This document shows, piece by piece, positions 50,801-60,229 of a stretch of 64,000 nt of DNA. How positions within the stretch are numbered: the first letter of the stretch is position 1; each line of letters starts with the position of its first letter. The DNA is from Cristatella mucedo (taxonomy: Eukaryota > Bryozoa > Phylactolaemata > Cristatellidae). The notes under the pieces were generated by a model. The model did not search any database. It was not told where the DNA came from and saw nothing but the letters and a program-made list of their open reading frames with translations. Both the position numbers and the translations under genes were made by a program. Where the stretch lies: NCBI GenBank assembly GCA_009760855.2, contig WPIO01000058.1, positions 1,269,501-1,333,500 of the forward strand, written 5' to 3'.

Positions 50801-53800
50801 CTGCAACTCGGATGAAGCAACATCAACGGGCTCACAAAAGCAGCTCTCATTTCGATCGCAAACAAACCTTTTCGTTCTTGGCTTGTTCTTTACTAATTCC
50901 ATATCGCCTGAAAACAATAAATACTCCAAGTATAGCTCTTTCGCTTTGAAATAAATAAAGAGGACAGTACAAACATGAACTCGCTTAAGCCTCCGTTATA
51001 GACAGTCAAACTTTACCTAGCGACAGGCGGCGGCAAATGCTTGGCAGCAGATTTCGCTCTGCTTTTTTCTTCTGCAAAGGTAAGATATGTCTCGTTGGTC
51101 TCAGAAGTTTTCCCTGTGCCCTCTCCTGCTGCTCCACTGAAGGCCAGCTACCTTCCTGTCCCAACATTAATCCTAATAGTAAAAACAATTTCTAATAAAA
51201 CGTGCGCACGTAAAATCAACTAGGGTACAATAGTTGCTAGTGATAATTAGTGGTTCCTGAGCTATAATTGTTAGGAGCCGGACGTTTCATAATCGATGGC
51301 TTGTACATTAAAATATAGCCAAATGAAGTGATGGTGAAAAATCAGTTGTTCTTCATGGCTGTCAGTGAACAGCTGTGGCTGTCTCGCAGTGTGGCATATG
51401 CAACCATATGCTAAGGACATGGACTTATAAGGAAGGTATGGGAACTCCCGACTTAACAGCCTTGTTTATATCTACTAATGAAGCAAGAAATTCCATCCAT
51501 CCGTCACGCGACAAGATGGCGACCAGCATTTTTGCGAGAGGTGTGCAATAGACGTGTAATCCTACAATGACTCAGCAAAGCAAGTCCACAGGCAGTGAGC
51601 TCTAGCAGTAGCAGAAGAGCCTTAATGGCTTTCACTACCACTTGCAGTGGGCAATAAAGGATCGCCCGCTCAAGGACTCGATCGAACCCACCACCTGGGT
51701 CATATGTTACGAACACTTTATCCCCTGAGCTAAGACCCAGCCCTTTAGATGATCATCCATGCTTTGGCGATTCACAATCGACCGATGTGGCTAGCGTCCC
51801 ATGCCGACCCAACACTTCACGATGCTGGAGAATGCTGCTTCTTCGCCTTCCACATTTTATGCTCCCGTGATTTGTCGTTCTATTTTCGTTCACTTCATGA
51901 ACCTTTTGTTATCGATGATTGTAACGTCTATCGGGCTACTTCTAGGATTATTGTATTGAGACTGTATTCGTATTTTTATTATTATTATTATCATTATTGC
52001 CAATTAAACACCACAAACTATCTAGGTGAATCCAAAGCAGCCAAGACTGGGTAAGCAAGACGATAAAAAGAATGAACACAATTAGTCAAAGGCACTATCA
52101 CTCAAGCCACTGTGCTTTTAGGTTTGCTCTTCCTTGTTTAATGGGCACTAATCATGCTAGTATTTAAGATTGCTTCAGGTATCATACGAGATGGGAGAGA
52201 AAGTTAAGCAGGTTGCCTGTCTCCAGTGAGTGAAACTTATGACGTTACTATCAGAGAAGCCAAGGGTACTGACGATGACAAACATCAGAGGAGGTAAGTG
52301 CACTGACGATGCACTGAAGGCCGGCTCCATAAAATGGATGTCGGTGATGACATCAAAAAGAAAAGAAGACACCTACAACAAGAGACAGCTACGACAAATA
52401 GTATGGAGAAGTCTTCCGAAAGGCCAAGGTAAACACTTACATTAGAACCTGATGACATGACGAAGCCGAAAGTTGACACTTACCACAGGCAGAGGTGTTA
52501 GATTTCTTTCATTATCCCAACAGAAGGCAGATTTAATTTAAGAGGCAGGTGAACCCCATTATGCCTAATCATCAAAGTTTCGAGAGTCACCAGAGAGTAT
52601 CAGTGCTGCTTGTGTAATCAAGATATTCATAATCTATGGCTTAAAATTTATAAAAGGCCAACTGAAGTGACGGTTCAGTTCAGCTACACTTCATGGCAGT
52701 TTGTGGACAGATGTGATCCACTCGTGCTGTGGAATATATATATACACGCGATGGATACAAGGATGTGGACTTGATATTAAGGTAGGAGTGCTCTTGATTG
52801 CTGATATTTAGGATATTAAGAGTATCCTTGATTGCTGCCGTGCTCTGCTACTGTCGGAATACTTGTGTGTGCAGCTTCTACGACTCAAAAACTGTTTTTG
52901 GGGTGCTAGTGTCGTCAGTACCCGCCGTGTGTCTGCTGGACTGGCATTCACAACATGCGCTGTATTTGTGGGATTGTCTCTAGATCAAGAGTTGCTACTC
53001 ATGCATTTTCAACACTAACTAGACAAGTATTAGCATGACCATAACATGGTCTCAATAATCTTGTCAATTTGGTGTTAACTTTTATTAGACCATGGTCCAA
53101 CAGCGATTACTTAACTACGACCGCCAATCATAGAAAGCCGAGTCCGTGTGTACTTCATACTAAGAGACCATCTGATCCCTATCATGTGTAAACTTCATAC
53201 TAAGAGACCACCTGATCCCTATCCAAAAGTAGACAATCCCAGGTCGCCCGCAGCGGCTGTTGATTGGGAATGCACAGCAGGCAGCTAAATGAATTAGGTC
53301 GCTTCAACTAAACTAAGAAGTTTCACAAGTATTTTTATAATTTAAAAATAACTCAATATAAGATCGATATAGTGCCACAAGAGAACCAAATCTCTATCTA
53401 GGTCTTATCGTAGGCTGAAAGGGAAGTGTGTCCGTTGGCTAATCATATTGCTCATAATGTCAAAACACCCAGGCACACGAAGGAGATGGAATAGGCTGTG
53501 AGGAACGGGTAGCTTTCAGCTTCTTTTCCAATGCCATCAAATCAGGAGGTGACGTGATGTTAGTTGGTAGTGAGCTCCAGGCTGTGAGAGCATAGTAACT
53601 GAAGGCATGCTCTCATAAGGTTTTGAAGCTCAATAGAGGCACAACCAAACAGAGTCACAAGAGCCTGTGGTAGTTAAACTAATTTAACTGGAACTTGGGG
53701 CCAACATGTCACTAAAACACAAAACACTAAAGCACAGATCGACATTTACTGTCTGCTGCCACGACTCTCAGCGAGCCTTCACAGGCTCGGCAGAACTACA

Positions 53801-56800
53801 AGCTGGCCAGGCTTAATCGGGTGGCTATCCTGCGCACCAAGCCACTTGTCTGTCAGAGGTTGTGAAAGCCGAGCGAGTGCCAGGTCGATAGGTGGGTGGG
53901 CTAGCGGTGAGATCAAAGCTCCAAAAACCGAAATGTGCAGCATTGGATTCTACTCAGAAAGCAGCCACTTCGGACGCCTGGGTCTCACCCTGCCACAAAG
54001 GGCGTGCAGGCATCACAGTGAAATATCCAAGCTACCACATTATATAGCAACTGGCAACTGCAGTGGGAAAGACTTGGGCCACAGCAAATTATGATGGATA
54101 TCGAGCACAAAAGGAGAATTTCAAGCTGCAATGCTTGTGGTCTATCAGCAAAAGCAAATCGACCAGTAATTGAGATACATGGGTATACCACTTACATGAT
54201 CCGATCTGGACTGCAGTTCTGAAGCTCAAGTTGCCCTTTCCAGGGCTATTAGACATGCTACGGAATCACATATACAATTCTGTGCTAAAGCAAGAAGAGC
54301 CAGAACCAACACAAGCAAAATTTTACATCTATGGCCGCGACGCCTGAATTCAGAGTGTTGCTGGCCCGAAACGTGACTCTGCATAAGATACAAGTGCACG
54401 TTTTGTAGGGGAAGCCTTAACATGATGGCAGAAATGTAAACGACACAGGACTCATAAGCACCCTTTTGTGCCAATGCAACTGATCAACTTGAAACACAGA
54501 AGAGCTCCACAGAAGCAACCTAGTGATGCTGGCGGTTGGCACAACGATCGAAGACAGACAACGGTATTCATGCAGCATGAGCTGCCTCACCTGCCATACT
54601 CAAGCAGAGTGGAATGCACTTGCAGCTCCTCATCCTCGTGGCTCTGAGTGAGGCCCACTGCTCTGCGAAATCGCCTCTGGGGCCGATATGCCTCCTGTTA
54701 GCACGTAAATAACAGCATCATCTGTTGGCATGTGCATCTTACGTAATTCAGTAAAGCTGTGCCGTCACCACCGTTTCAACAGGTGCCTCGATGACACAAT
54801 AATAATGCAATTGCACACACAAAACATGCAAGTTAAAACCTGCTAGCTGGGCAGTGAGCAAGGATTGGCAATAAGTTCTCAGCAGACTCACCACTTACGG
54901 CCTGTCAATGGGCAAAACGTAGCTCTAATGGCAGCAGTAAGCATTAGGCAGCAGCTGAACTAGCTAAGCAGGAAAGAAAGCAGGCAGTGCACCAAGCTGA
55001 ACGGTCAAGCATGCCGGCATAGCGCTATTAATCTGACTGCAGTAGTAACTAGACACAGCAAGTGCACGAGGCTGGCTACCGAAGATTGAATGCCAACGAC
55101 GTGGCATTCCCTGTGTGCAAATACACGGCAGTGATGATTCACTAAGCTGACATCATCTCAGCCTTACCTTAATAAGAGCTACTGCCCTCAACGACTTCTC
55201 TTTATTCGAGTTGAAGGCCTCATCTTCGGGTGTAACATGGCACTTGTTAAACTGTGATACCGAGTATGCCCTGATGTAATCACCCATTTCTTCCTTAGTC
55301 TCAATCGCTCTCTTCACGAGCCACTAAGCAGAAGATGGCACGGATGGGCATTGGAGGCTGCTGCAGCTCAAAGGTGAGTGCACAATAACAGATGTGCATA
55401 CTCCGCTCCTATACATTACACAACAGATACAAATAAGAAATACAACTGGCTGGAATGCTGCTGCAGCAAGCCATAAAATGTGTTACTTTGGCTCGCTAAA
55501 AATACGATCTTTCTTCGCAAGTCTAATCCCTAATGACCTAGAAACGTCTATCACAAGGGCAGCAGGCAAGAACAACTATGGTGAATGAGCAGCAGACAGA
55601 GTATGCACATGAAAAAAGCACGGTTCACAGCACAGCGCTAAGAGTAGCCCATCGATAATATCACTCACCTGAACGACAGGATAAATGTGGATAAAGTCCA
55701 GACCCTGAATCTGGTGAGGCTCAATACGGTGAGGACACTTCATCCTTGGTAACACAGCAACTATTTTTTCTGTCAGTGCTCTACAAATGAAGCACATCTC
55801 CACATACTAAATCCAGTCATATACAAGTTTGGTGCACTATCTGCTAATTCGTCAATATTCAAACAAATCTCGGGAGCACTGGGACTGATGCTCCTGAGTC
55901 ACACCTTCAACCCTATACAATCAACTGAAACCATTAAGCTTAGCCATTTCAGTGACATTTGGATTCTGGACCTCAAGTCCTGAAGGTGCAGATGTACAGG
56001 CGATAAGAATCCTGTTGGATCGATTAACAGTTCGAATTAATATAATTACCTGATCGATTTTTGTGGTAGGATAAACCAATTAATCACACATTTTCGGCAT
56101 GTTAGCATCTGAATGGTGTTGGCAGCTGGATATAGAAAAGGGGATCTGCCGGGTGACTGCCCTCCTTCAAGGGGGCTCCGGGCTCCCATTTCAATGCATG
56201 AAAGTGACAATGCTGTACCTGTGCTTTGATCGTGCCCTCAGGTCCTGTGCAGACAATAACTTAGCTGTTCCACCCCTTTGCTTAAAGACCGTTGGCGACA
56301 GAAGCTTTAGCTCTGCATGTCCTAGACTGTGGAACTCGCTTCCACAATTCTTACGCAACGACAGCTACTCTTCTGCTACCGACTTTGGCTCATCCTTTTC
56401 AGCGGTCCTGAGCTGCTACTTCCATACTACTCACTACCTCAACTGCTCTCCTGACTCTGCTATGCTTCCCACTATCTCTTTGTTGCGTGAGATGAAGTCT
56501 TTTGGTTACCGAATACGTACCGAAAGCTGAGTCGGGAGCTCGTCGAAGCTGAGTCGGGAGCTCGTTCAGATAATTCATTAGCACAGTGCCCTAAGAAAAT
56601 GTAATCTCTATCCAGGTGCTTGAGATGCCTTAAAACACTGCCATCACGCTGCTAGAGATGCCTTAAAAATACATCCGGATTACCATATCTAGCTTAATAT
56701 TATATACCATATTACAATATTACATGTTGCCATATCTTATATCTAGGCTTCCGATTTAAAAGTGATAATACCTGTGCCAGAACGGTTAGCTAGAAATGAT

Positions 56801-59800
56801 AGCCATAGTTTTGTTTGCACATTGATAATGAACTAGAGTCTACTGATACCACCTGCGCACTGTCCTCTTACATTTTCTGACCAATGGTGGAGTTCTCCTG
56901 GAAGAGTAGATCGACATCGACATCGAAGTTGCAAGTCGTGATGCACCATGTCATTCCTCCGACCACCTGTAATTAGAAAAAACAAAAGTAAAAAGCTTTA
57001 ATGCAATAGTCAGATATTGGACTTAGTAGCTACACCTGCTTAGTCCGTGAACTTTATGGAGTCATAGTGATATATACAAATACAGCTATATAGACTTCCT
57101 TATCTATTTACATCTTATTGCATGCTAAATTAGTCTGCAGCTGTGCAAGGTCGTTAGATACAATGCCCGCTCATTCCCACCTTGTCAAAAGGCGATAGAC
57201 CTTTGATTCGCGCACGGAAATAGCCTGCAGCCACGAGCAGCTCGATCGTCTCGTTGAGTTTGACATTCTGTTCTTCATCCTCTCGGGACTCAGCCTGCAA
57301 AGAACCGGTAAATGCCCTTCGGCTGGCAGCTTGTGACTGTCAACAGAAGTCCTGGCTGTCATTAGAGTCATTAGAAAAAAGCCAGGCTAAGAACAACCAT
57401 CACAGAGCATAGACGGAATCCTTAATTTATATTCGTCATACATATAGATGCACCACGATAATGTGATGCTAAAATGCTTAAATTGCAGTAAATAGATTTC
57501 AAATGTACAATTTAGATTAAGCATGGGTTACTCTAACTGGCATAGTTAGATGAGACTGTCTGAACATCGAGCAAAATTGAAACGTCAGTAAAAATACGCA
57601 AGCATTTATTTACTATCTTGGGCCATCAGAGAAAACAAACCATGTCGTATAAAAAAGTCAACCACGACAAAACATTGCAAGGTCTACAGCCAAGTTTTGA
57701 TAGGAAAGGACCTTGTCATGGAGTACTGCATTCATGAAGCATGCTTTCAGTTGGTTTTAATCTGCAAGAGGAGAAGAGATTACACGATCTACCAAAACAA
57801 GGCCTAGTCTTACTTAACAGTTGCCGTATGATCCAGTGATGCAACCCGATTTGGGCTCTACATTCTCACTCCAGCCGATTTATCAACTTATCAAGCTAGG
57901 CTATAAATCAGTCAACTCAAAGAGTGCAAAATTCTGTGCAATTAATCAAGAACTGCAAACTGCATGTCTGGTAGCCTATCATATTAGGCATGATATGCCA
58001 AACCATCGTTGTAAGAATAGATTTTTGCATAAAGCCTCACCTTGATCTTGACCACGGTTGGGCAAGCAATCACATGAAGGCTGAAGAGGGCATGCCAGCA
58101 AGCTTCACGTCCGGCATGCCTCTTCAAGGTGGGCTATGACGGAAAGGGACCACAGCCGTAAAGCCCCCTAGCCCTCCTCTCCCTACGAATAGCCCAGGAA
58201 GATCGATACTTTCTCTACCTTCAGAAGCAGTGCGACAGCATGAGGGTCGCAAGCATTCCCTTGCGAGGTGGAGTCCTAGGCAATCTTAATCTGGAATAGG
58301 ATCATTCTGGCAGAGCGTAGGGCACAAGTGTCACTCTTTGCTCAGCTAATTTACATCCGAGCACTTGACTGCTTGGGATGCCCTATTACAAGCAGCACAG
58401 AGAATCTGCTGGTGACAGAAAAAAGTGGAAACCTGTGGGATCTGCCTTTGGAGCTAACCAGCAGGTAAGCAGTGGCTTGCCGCTAGAAAATTGCAACCAA
58501 CGACAGTTTCTTTCTGCGACAGGCACCGGAAAGAGATGGTTTGGAAATGAAAGCGATTAGGTGTAGCTGGGTTAGAGTGTGCCCCGGTGGAGCTGGATCT
58601 CTGAGAGCAGCCAGTGTAGTGACGACATCAATTCACAAACCTTCGCAAGATCGGTGTAAGGTCGTCAACTCATCAAGCACATGCTTTGCTACGTGCTGCA
58701 CTCCATGGAAAAATGACAAGTAAGCCAACTAACCCTCCGAAAGGCCTTCGGTTCCCTGTATTTGCATAGACTATATCATTGTCTAAGTTAATCAAATTGG
58801 ATGCTTAACTGCAACCAAGTCAACAAGTAACATCCCTGCATCTGAGATCTGCCGGATACAAGGGCTTTCGTGTAGCAGGTCCTAGAGACTGAAGAATGTC
58901 TGATGGCGAGGCTGAGTGAAAATGCTAGACTTATGCATGGCCATGTTCTTTCTTAATCTGAGCCCTATATGCTTCATCAGCCCGCCGTTTATACAGTCTG
59001 TTCGGACGGCTCTTCTTGTACAAGTGCTCCACCGTGCTTTGTTTTGGTAATCTATTGCAGTACTAATATGTAACATTCTTTGACATTACAGGCAAACTGG
59101 CCTAGCCAACTGGTTTAAGCTGCATGAGCTACTGCGTCTGAAATTAGAGGCCCTGTCTCTACAAGATAATGGTGTGACTGTGGCATCCGGGAGCTATTTC
59201 CCTCTTCCACCGATGAAAACCGTCATACACATTTTGACATTCCAATCCATTGACGGGGTCTGCATGCCGATACTACAGGAGCATACATTAATTAAGAAAC
59301 TGATCATCAGCACATCAGCAAGAAAGAAAGTGAGCGCGCACGCGTGTATGTGTACGTGTGTACGTGAATGCGCATGTGGATCTACGAGTACGCATGGACG
59401 TAGGATGAGTTGATGCGAAGGTGGGCGGAAGTCAGTGGGTGGAACCTCAGCCGTAGCTAATAAAAAGCACGCACTTACACGCTAGGCTCTCCACTGGGTT
59501 TGCACTAGGTCTATCTCTGCATCCTTTTAAGGAGCGCGTGCCTTGGGTGTGCATGTGAATTTAGATGGCAACATGGGCTCATCTATATACACGAGGTTTC
59601 GGAAGCGCAACACTCATGTCTCGGTATATCAAAAACTCGCACAAAATATAATATGGATAAGAAATAAATCCTATTTTGGCCATGTTAAGCTAAACATAGC
59701 AATTTAAGGCTACTGAGACATATAGCCTTTGCCCCTACGACTAGGAGTAATGCCGCAAAAATACATGAGGGCCTACCACCTTGCTTAAGGAACAGCTTAC

Positions 59801-59964
59801 TACTTCAAGCTGCCAGCGAATGAGAAAACCATTGTCCGTCACAAAACAATGTTTTTTATCAAATTTAATATTACCTCGACTTCGCGGCCCTCAGAGTCGT
59901 ACACAACAGTAAGTTTTGAACTCGACCGCGGCTTGACGACGAACACGCCCCCGCCAGTAGCCAT
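35717..59964 (-). CDS. CCDC93: CCDC93, COMMD/CCDC22/CCDC93 (CCC, Commander) complex subunit; gene span with 20 exons
   Basis: Known: CCDC93 pairs with CCDC22 and the ten COMMD proteins in the CCC part of Commander, which acts with Retriever and WASH to recycle membrane proteins from endosomes; it has an N-terminal calponin-homology-like (NN-CH) domain and C-terminal coiled coils. Seen: twenty minus-strand exons with GT-AG boundaries and joining phases, in the family's order. They give 626 codons against 631 residues in human. Landmarks are EDEEQNVKL and [16 protein letters not shown] (exon 2), [20 protein letters not shown] (exon 3), PRMKCPH and [16 protein letters not shown] (exon 4), [19 protein letters not shown] (exon 17), [16 protein letters not shown] (exon 18) and [10 protein letters not shown] (exon 20). 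No stop or frameshift interrupts it, so it looks functional. Not found: the last exon, carrying about 5-15 residues and the stop. The first exon is the least certain. Confidence 0.93.
36150..36234 (-). CDS. CCDC93: CCDC93 exon 19 (residues 559-587)
   Basis: Acceptor cttctag, donor gtcagt. Encodes [20 protein letters not shown] then GVKGNRVK; human has …[21 protein letters not shown]. The short intron before it holds a CAG/CTG minisatellite. Confidence 0.94.
36258..36343. repeat. CAG/CTG minisatellite in CCDC93 intron 18
   Basis: GCAGCAGCAGCACTG/GCAGCAGCAGCAGCAGCACCG blocks, about 36 bp, repeated at least twice. It lies within the 182-bp intron between exons 18 and 19. Confidence 0.92.
36417..36537 (-). 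CDS. CCDC93: CCDC93 exon 18 (residues 519-558 plus two bases)
   Basis: Acceptor cgtcgcag, donor gtatgc. Encodes [20 protein letters not shown] then [20 protein letters not shown]; human has [18 protein letters not shown]. Last codon CA/G with exon 19. Confidence 0.96.
37028..37136 (-). CDS. CCDC93: CCDC93 exon 17 (residues 483-518 plus one base)
   Basis: Acceptor cgctgtag, donor gtagag. Encodes [20 protein letters not shown] then [16 protein letters not shown], near-identical to human (…[19 protein letters not shown]…). A poly-G tract lies in the intron just beyond the donor. Confidence 0.95.
37590..38118 (-). mobile_element. LINE-A 3' part in CCDC93 intron 16
   Basis: ATA repeat, inverted tail hairpin (CCTCAGAGAACGGAATCTCT), 3' UTR and C-terminal coding remnant up to 38118, where similarity stops sharply. 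Confidence 0.87.
38555..38740 (-). mobile_element. LINE-A fragment in CCDC93 intron 16
   Basis: 3' UTR and coding-end pieces (ACTCCAGGCTTAGGGATCAT, AAAGGTGTGGTCTC). A possible trace also lies at 38395-38460. Confidence 0.7.
41168..41239 (-). CDS. CCDC93: CCDC93 exon 16 (residues 459-482)
   Basis: Acceptor cttttctag, donor gtatga, 24 codons ending [12 protein letters not shown], matching human EKEKLYKIRLLQ. An earlier GTTACT would cut the exon out of frame, so the gtatga donor is chosen. Confidence 0.9.
41361..41435 (-). CDS. CCDC93: CCDC93 exon 15 (residues 434-458)
   Basis: Acceptor gattgtag, donor gtaggt, 25 codons: [20 protein letters not shown] then EKDDE, matching human EEMTRLQQEIENLKAERA. 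Confidence 0.92.
41535..41616 (-). CDS. CCDC93: CCDC93 exon 14 (residues 406-433)
   Basis: Acceptor ctgttgcag; donor GTTACT, weak but required by phase and homology. Encodes [20 protein letters not shown] then DFRAKCK; human has ILQNLRALVAMNENLKSQEQEF. Confidence 0.9.
42056..42129 (-). CDS. CCDC93: CCDC93 exon 13 (residues 382-405 plus two bases)
   Basis: Acceptor gtcatccag, donor gtgagt. Encodes [20 protein letters not shown] then GNNK; human has TYSEKLDKEQAALEKIES. The last codon is CA/A with exon 14. Confidence 0.83.
42500..43075 (-). mobile_element. LINE-A 3' part in CCDC93 intron 12
   Basis: 3' UTR and reverse transcriptase C-terminal remnant, with AGCTGTAGAGCTTTGCAACA and TCCCTGTCTAAGCATGCCCA matching the intact copy. 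The tail hairpin is missing. Confidence 0.82.
43085..43510 (+). mobile_element. LINE-B 3' fragment in CCDC93 intron 12
   Basis: Reads [20 protein letters not shown]-like coding, then the 3' UTR with a deletion, and the tail (TTTGAGGAGTTACAGACAGA). Confidence 0.8.
43640..44400 (+). mobile_element. LINE-A 3' part in CCDC93 intron 12
   Basis: Decayed C-terminal coding (ISPTCTGYP-like frames), 3' UTR and a diverged hairpin tail (AGAGAGATTTCGTTCTCTGA). Confidence 0.82.
44456..44518 (-). CDS. CCDC93: CCDC93 exon 12 (residues 361-381)
   Basis: Acceptor atttttag, donor gtaagt, 21 codons: [20 protein letters not shown] then D, aligned with human RASHTSLQARYNEAKKTL. Coiled coil. A plus-strand LINE-A fragment ends about 60 bases from its 3' splice donor. 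Confidence 0.87.
44655..45055 (+). mobile_element. LINE-B 3' fragment in CCDC93 intron 11
   Basis: Coding-end remnant, TTGCAGCCGTCATGAGCTGC, and a tail ending AGAAGTTACAGACTGAGACA. Confidence 0.8.
45056..47361. other. CCDC93 intron 11, repeat-poor part
   Basis: Holds C-runs (45241-45252 and about 47003-47012) and a 151-codon plus-strand frame (46396-46851) without family likeness. No exon recognised. Confidence 0.45.
47362..47487 (-). CDS. CCDC93: CCDC93 exon 11 (residues 319-360), glutamine-rich coiled coil
   Basis: Acceptor tttttacag, donor gtaagt, 42 codons. QAELELQEQ, an AAAASGGGG linker, then [20 protein letters not shown]; it aligns with human SQLHRRKVISLNKQIAQKTK. Start of the long coiled coil. 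Confidence 0.85.
47705..48160 (+). mobile_element. LINE-B 3' fragment split by a SINE-1
   Basis: 3' UTR at 47705-47965 and tail at 48119-48160 (GGCTTTGTGGAGTAACAGAC); the SINE-1 at 47966-48118 sits between them. Confidence 0.85.
47966..48118 (+). mobile_element. SINE-1 inserted into LINE-B
   Basis: Box A (TTTGGTCCAGTGGTTAAGGT), box B (GTGGGCTCGAGCCCTG), LINE-A-like end (CACCTGAATAGAGATTTAGT, GGGGCGCTATAC) and an AT-rich tail. Confidence 0.86.
48330..48490 (-). mobile_element. Possible third tRNA-derived SINE
   Basis: The minus strand reads GGGTCCTAATGTAGAGGTTA then GGTGCTTGCACTCAATGACC and CCGGGTCTAGTCCTG, spaced like a tRNA of about 74 bases; a 90-bp body follows. Only one copy in the window. 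Confidence 0.42.
48511..48597 (-). CDS. CCDC93: CCDC93 exon 10 (residues 290-318)
   Basis: Acceptor atgtttag, donor gtaagc, 29 codons: [20 protein letters not shown] then KIASEYADK; human has [21 protein letters not shown]. Phase 0 at both ends. Confidence 0.93.
49846..49896 (-). CDS. CCDC93: CCDC93 exon 9 (residues 273-289)
   Basis: Acceptor ctatttcag, donor gtgagt, 17 codons: [17 protein letters not shown], matching human QRIQSLMTKMTAMANE. Phase 0 at both ends. Confidence 0.87.
50058..50162 (-). CDS. CCDC93: CCDC93 exon 8 (residues 238-272)
   Basis: Acceptor ccctgtag, donor gtgagc, 35 codons in phase 0. Encodes [20 protein letters not shown] and ends in an EEEE run; it aligns with the variable linker after KMEK in human (…PAGLSATEK…). 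Low-complexity linker before the coiled coils. Confidence 0.85.
50868..50907 (-). CDS. CCDC93: CCDC93 exon 7, 40-bp microexon (residues 224-237)
   Basis: Acceptor attgttttcag; donor GTTTGT, a less common GT donor. Encodes [14 protein letters not shown] after the split arginine, matching human RRYGFSRQSKMEK. It lies 3.7 kb from exon 6, across an intron with no recognised LINE between 51.75 and 53.37 kb. Confidence 0.9.
51505..51743 (-). mobile_element. SINE-2 (tRNA-derived), most complete copy
   Basis: The minus strand begins with a tRNA-like head: box A (TCTTAGCTCAGGGGATAAAG), box B (GGTGGGTTCGATCGAGTCC); the body has CCTTTATTGCCCACTGCAAG and TTAAGGCTCTTCTGC. Confidence 0.7.
51744..53374. 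other. CCDC93 intron 6, anonymous part
   Basis: No exon recognised. Holds a two-copy 40-bp tandem duplication at 53150-53222 (CTTCATACTAAGAGACCA units). Confidence 0.5.
53375..53670 (-). mobile_element. LINE-A 3' fragment in CCDC93 intron 6
   Basis: Inverted tail hairpin (AAGAGAACCAAATCTCTATC), 3' UTR, and the coding end (AGTGAGCTCCAGGCTGTGAG). Confidence 0.8.
54591..54694 (-). CDS. CCDC93: CCDC93 exon 6 (residues 190-223 plus two bases)
   Basis: Acceptor gctaacag, donor gtgagg. Encodes [12 protein letters not shown] ... [12 protein letters not shown]; human has EVYKPRRKYKRH ... HATLLEYG. The last codon is split AG/G with exon 7. Confidence 0.92.
55168..55323 (-). CDS. CCDC93: CCDC93 exon 5 (residues 138-189)
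   Basis: Acceptor tgcttag, donor gtaagg, 52 codons in phase 0. Begins [20 protein letters not shown], matching human [20 protein letters not shown], and ends [13 protein letters not shown]. End of the NN-CH domain and start of the linker. Confidence 0.95.
55669..55780 (-). CDS. CCDC93: CCDC93 exon 4 (residues 100-137)
   Basis: Acceptor tttgtag, donor gtgagt. Encodes [20 protein letters not shown] then [17 protein letters not shown], the best conserved part of the NN-CH domain. Phase 1-base in, phase 0 out. Confidence 0.96.
56215..56545 (+). mobile_element. LINE-B 3' fragment in CCDC93 intron 3
   Basis: The open frame reads [20 protein letters not shown] then [12 protein letters not shown]; 3' UTR follows to CCGAATACGTACCGAAAGC. 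Confidence 0.88.
56525..56568. repeat. Tandem duplication, 22-bp unit
   Basis: AGCTGAGTCGGGAGCTCGT occurs twice in a row at the edge of the LINE-B copy; a short LINE-A tail remnant (56575-56625, minus) follows. Confidence 0.85.
56872..56966 (-). CDS. CCDC93: CCDC93 exon 3 (residues 69-99 plus two bases)
   Basis: Acceptor attacag, donor gtaaga. Encodes [20 protein letters not shown] followed by [11 protein letters not shown], almost unchanged from human. Ends with AT, completed by A in exon 4. Confidence 0.95.
57181..57294 (-). CDS. CCDC93: CCDC93 exon 2 (residues 31-68), NN-CH domain start
   Basis: Acceptor ttgcag, 38 codons in phase 0, donor gtggga. Contains [12 protein letters not shown] and [20 protein letters not shown], near-identical to the family's N-terminal domain. 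It marks where homology to human CCDC93 begins. Confidence 0.95.
59875..59964 (-). CDS. CCDC93: CCDC93 exon 1 (residues 1-30)
   Basis: ATG (59964-59962) is the first ATG after an in-frame TGA about 90 bases upstream, and the frame runs 30 codons to a GTAATA donor in phase 0, matching exon 2. A TATATATAA box lies about 140 bases upstream. The peptide ([16 protein letters not shown]...) does not resemble the human N-terminus, which is poorly conserved. The frame stays open upstream of the ATG back to a possible acceptor (gcattcag, before 60012), so this could instead be an internal exon of another minus-strand gene. Confidence 0.55.
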
Positions 59965-60099
59965 AGCCGCCGGATGTATAATAACTTCCGCATCCGTCTG
60001 GTTTTTGGCCTGAATGCAAAGCGCGATAAGAGGTAATAGCAGTCGTCAAAACTTGGTCAGCTTTAGCAAGGAGTCTGGATTATTAACTAAGTTTTCCCC

Positions 60100-60108
60100 T
60101 TATATATA
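60100..60108 (-). promoter_or_regulatory. TATA box candidate for CCDC93
   Basis: On the minus strand the sequence reads CCTATATATAAGGGG, a strong TATA match, about 140 bases before the proposed CCDC93 start codon. A start of transcription about 30 bases on would give a 5' leader of roughly 100 bases with an in-frame stop before the ATG. Placement is inferred from sequence only. Confidence 0.4.
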
Positions 60109-60229
60109 GGCAGTGCTTTGGGTTCAGCTCCCAGCCTCGTCCACTCTCGCGGCTTCCCTCCGCTCTGATTCCATTTCTCTGCCACCACCCGCCCCCACCA
60201 GCTCCATCTCTCTTTCCTACTCTTTTCAT

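Noticed and set aside
51016-51068. Exon-like minus segment with tttgcag acceptor and gtaaag donor
   Set aside because: It lies between CCDC93 exons 6 and 7, which already join in phase and match the family without a gap.
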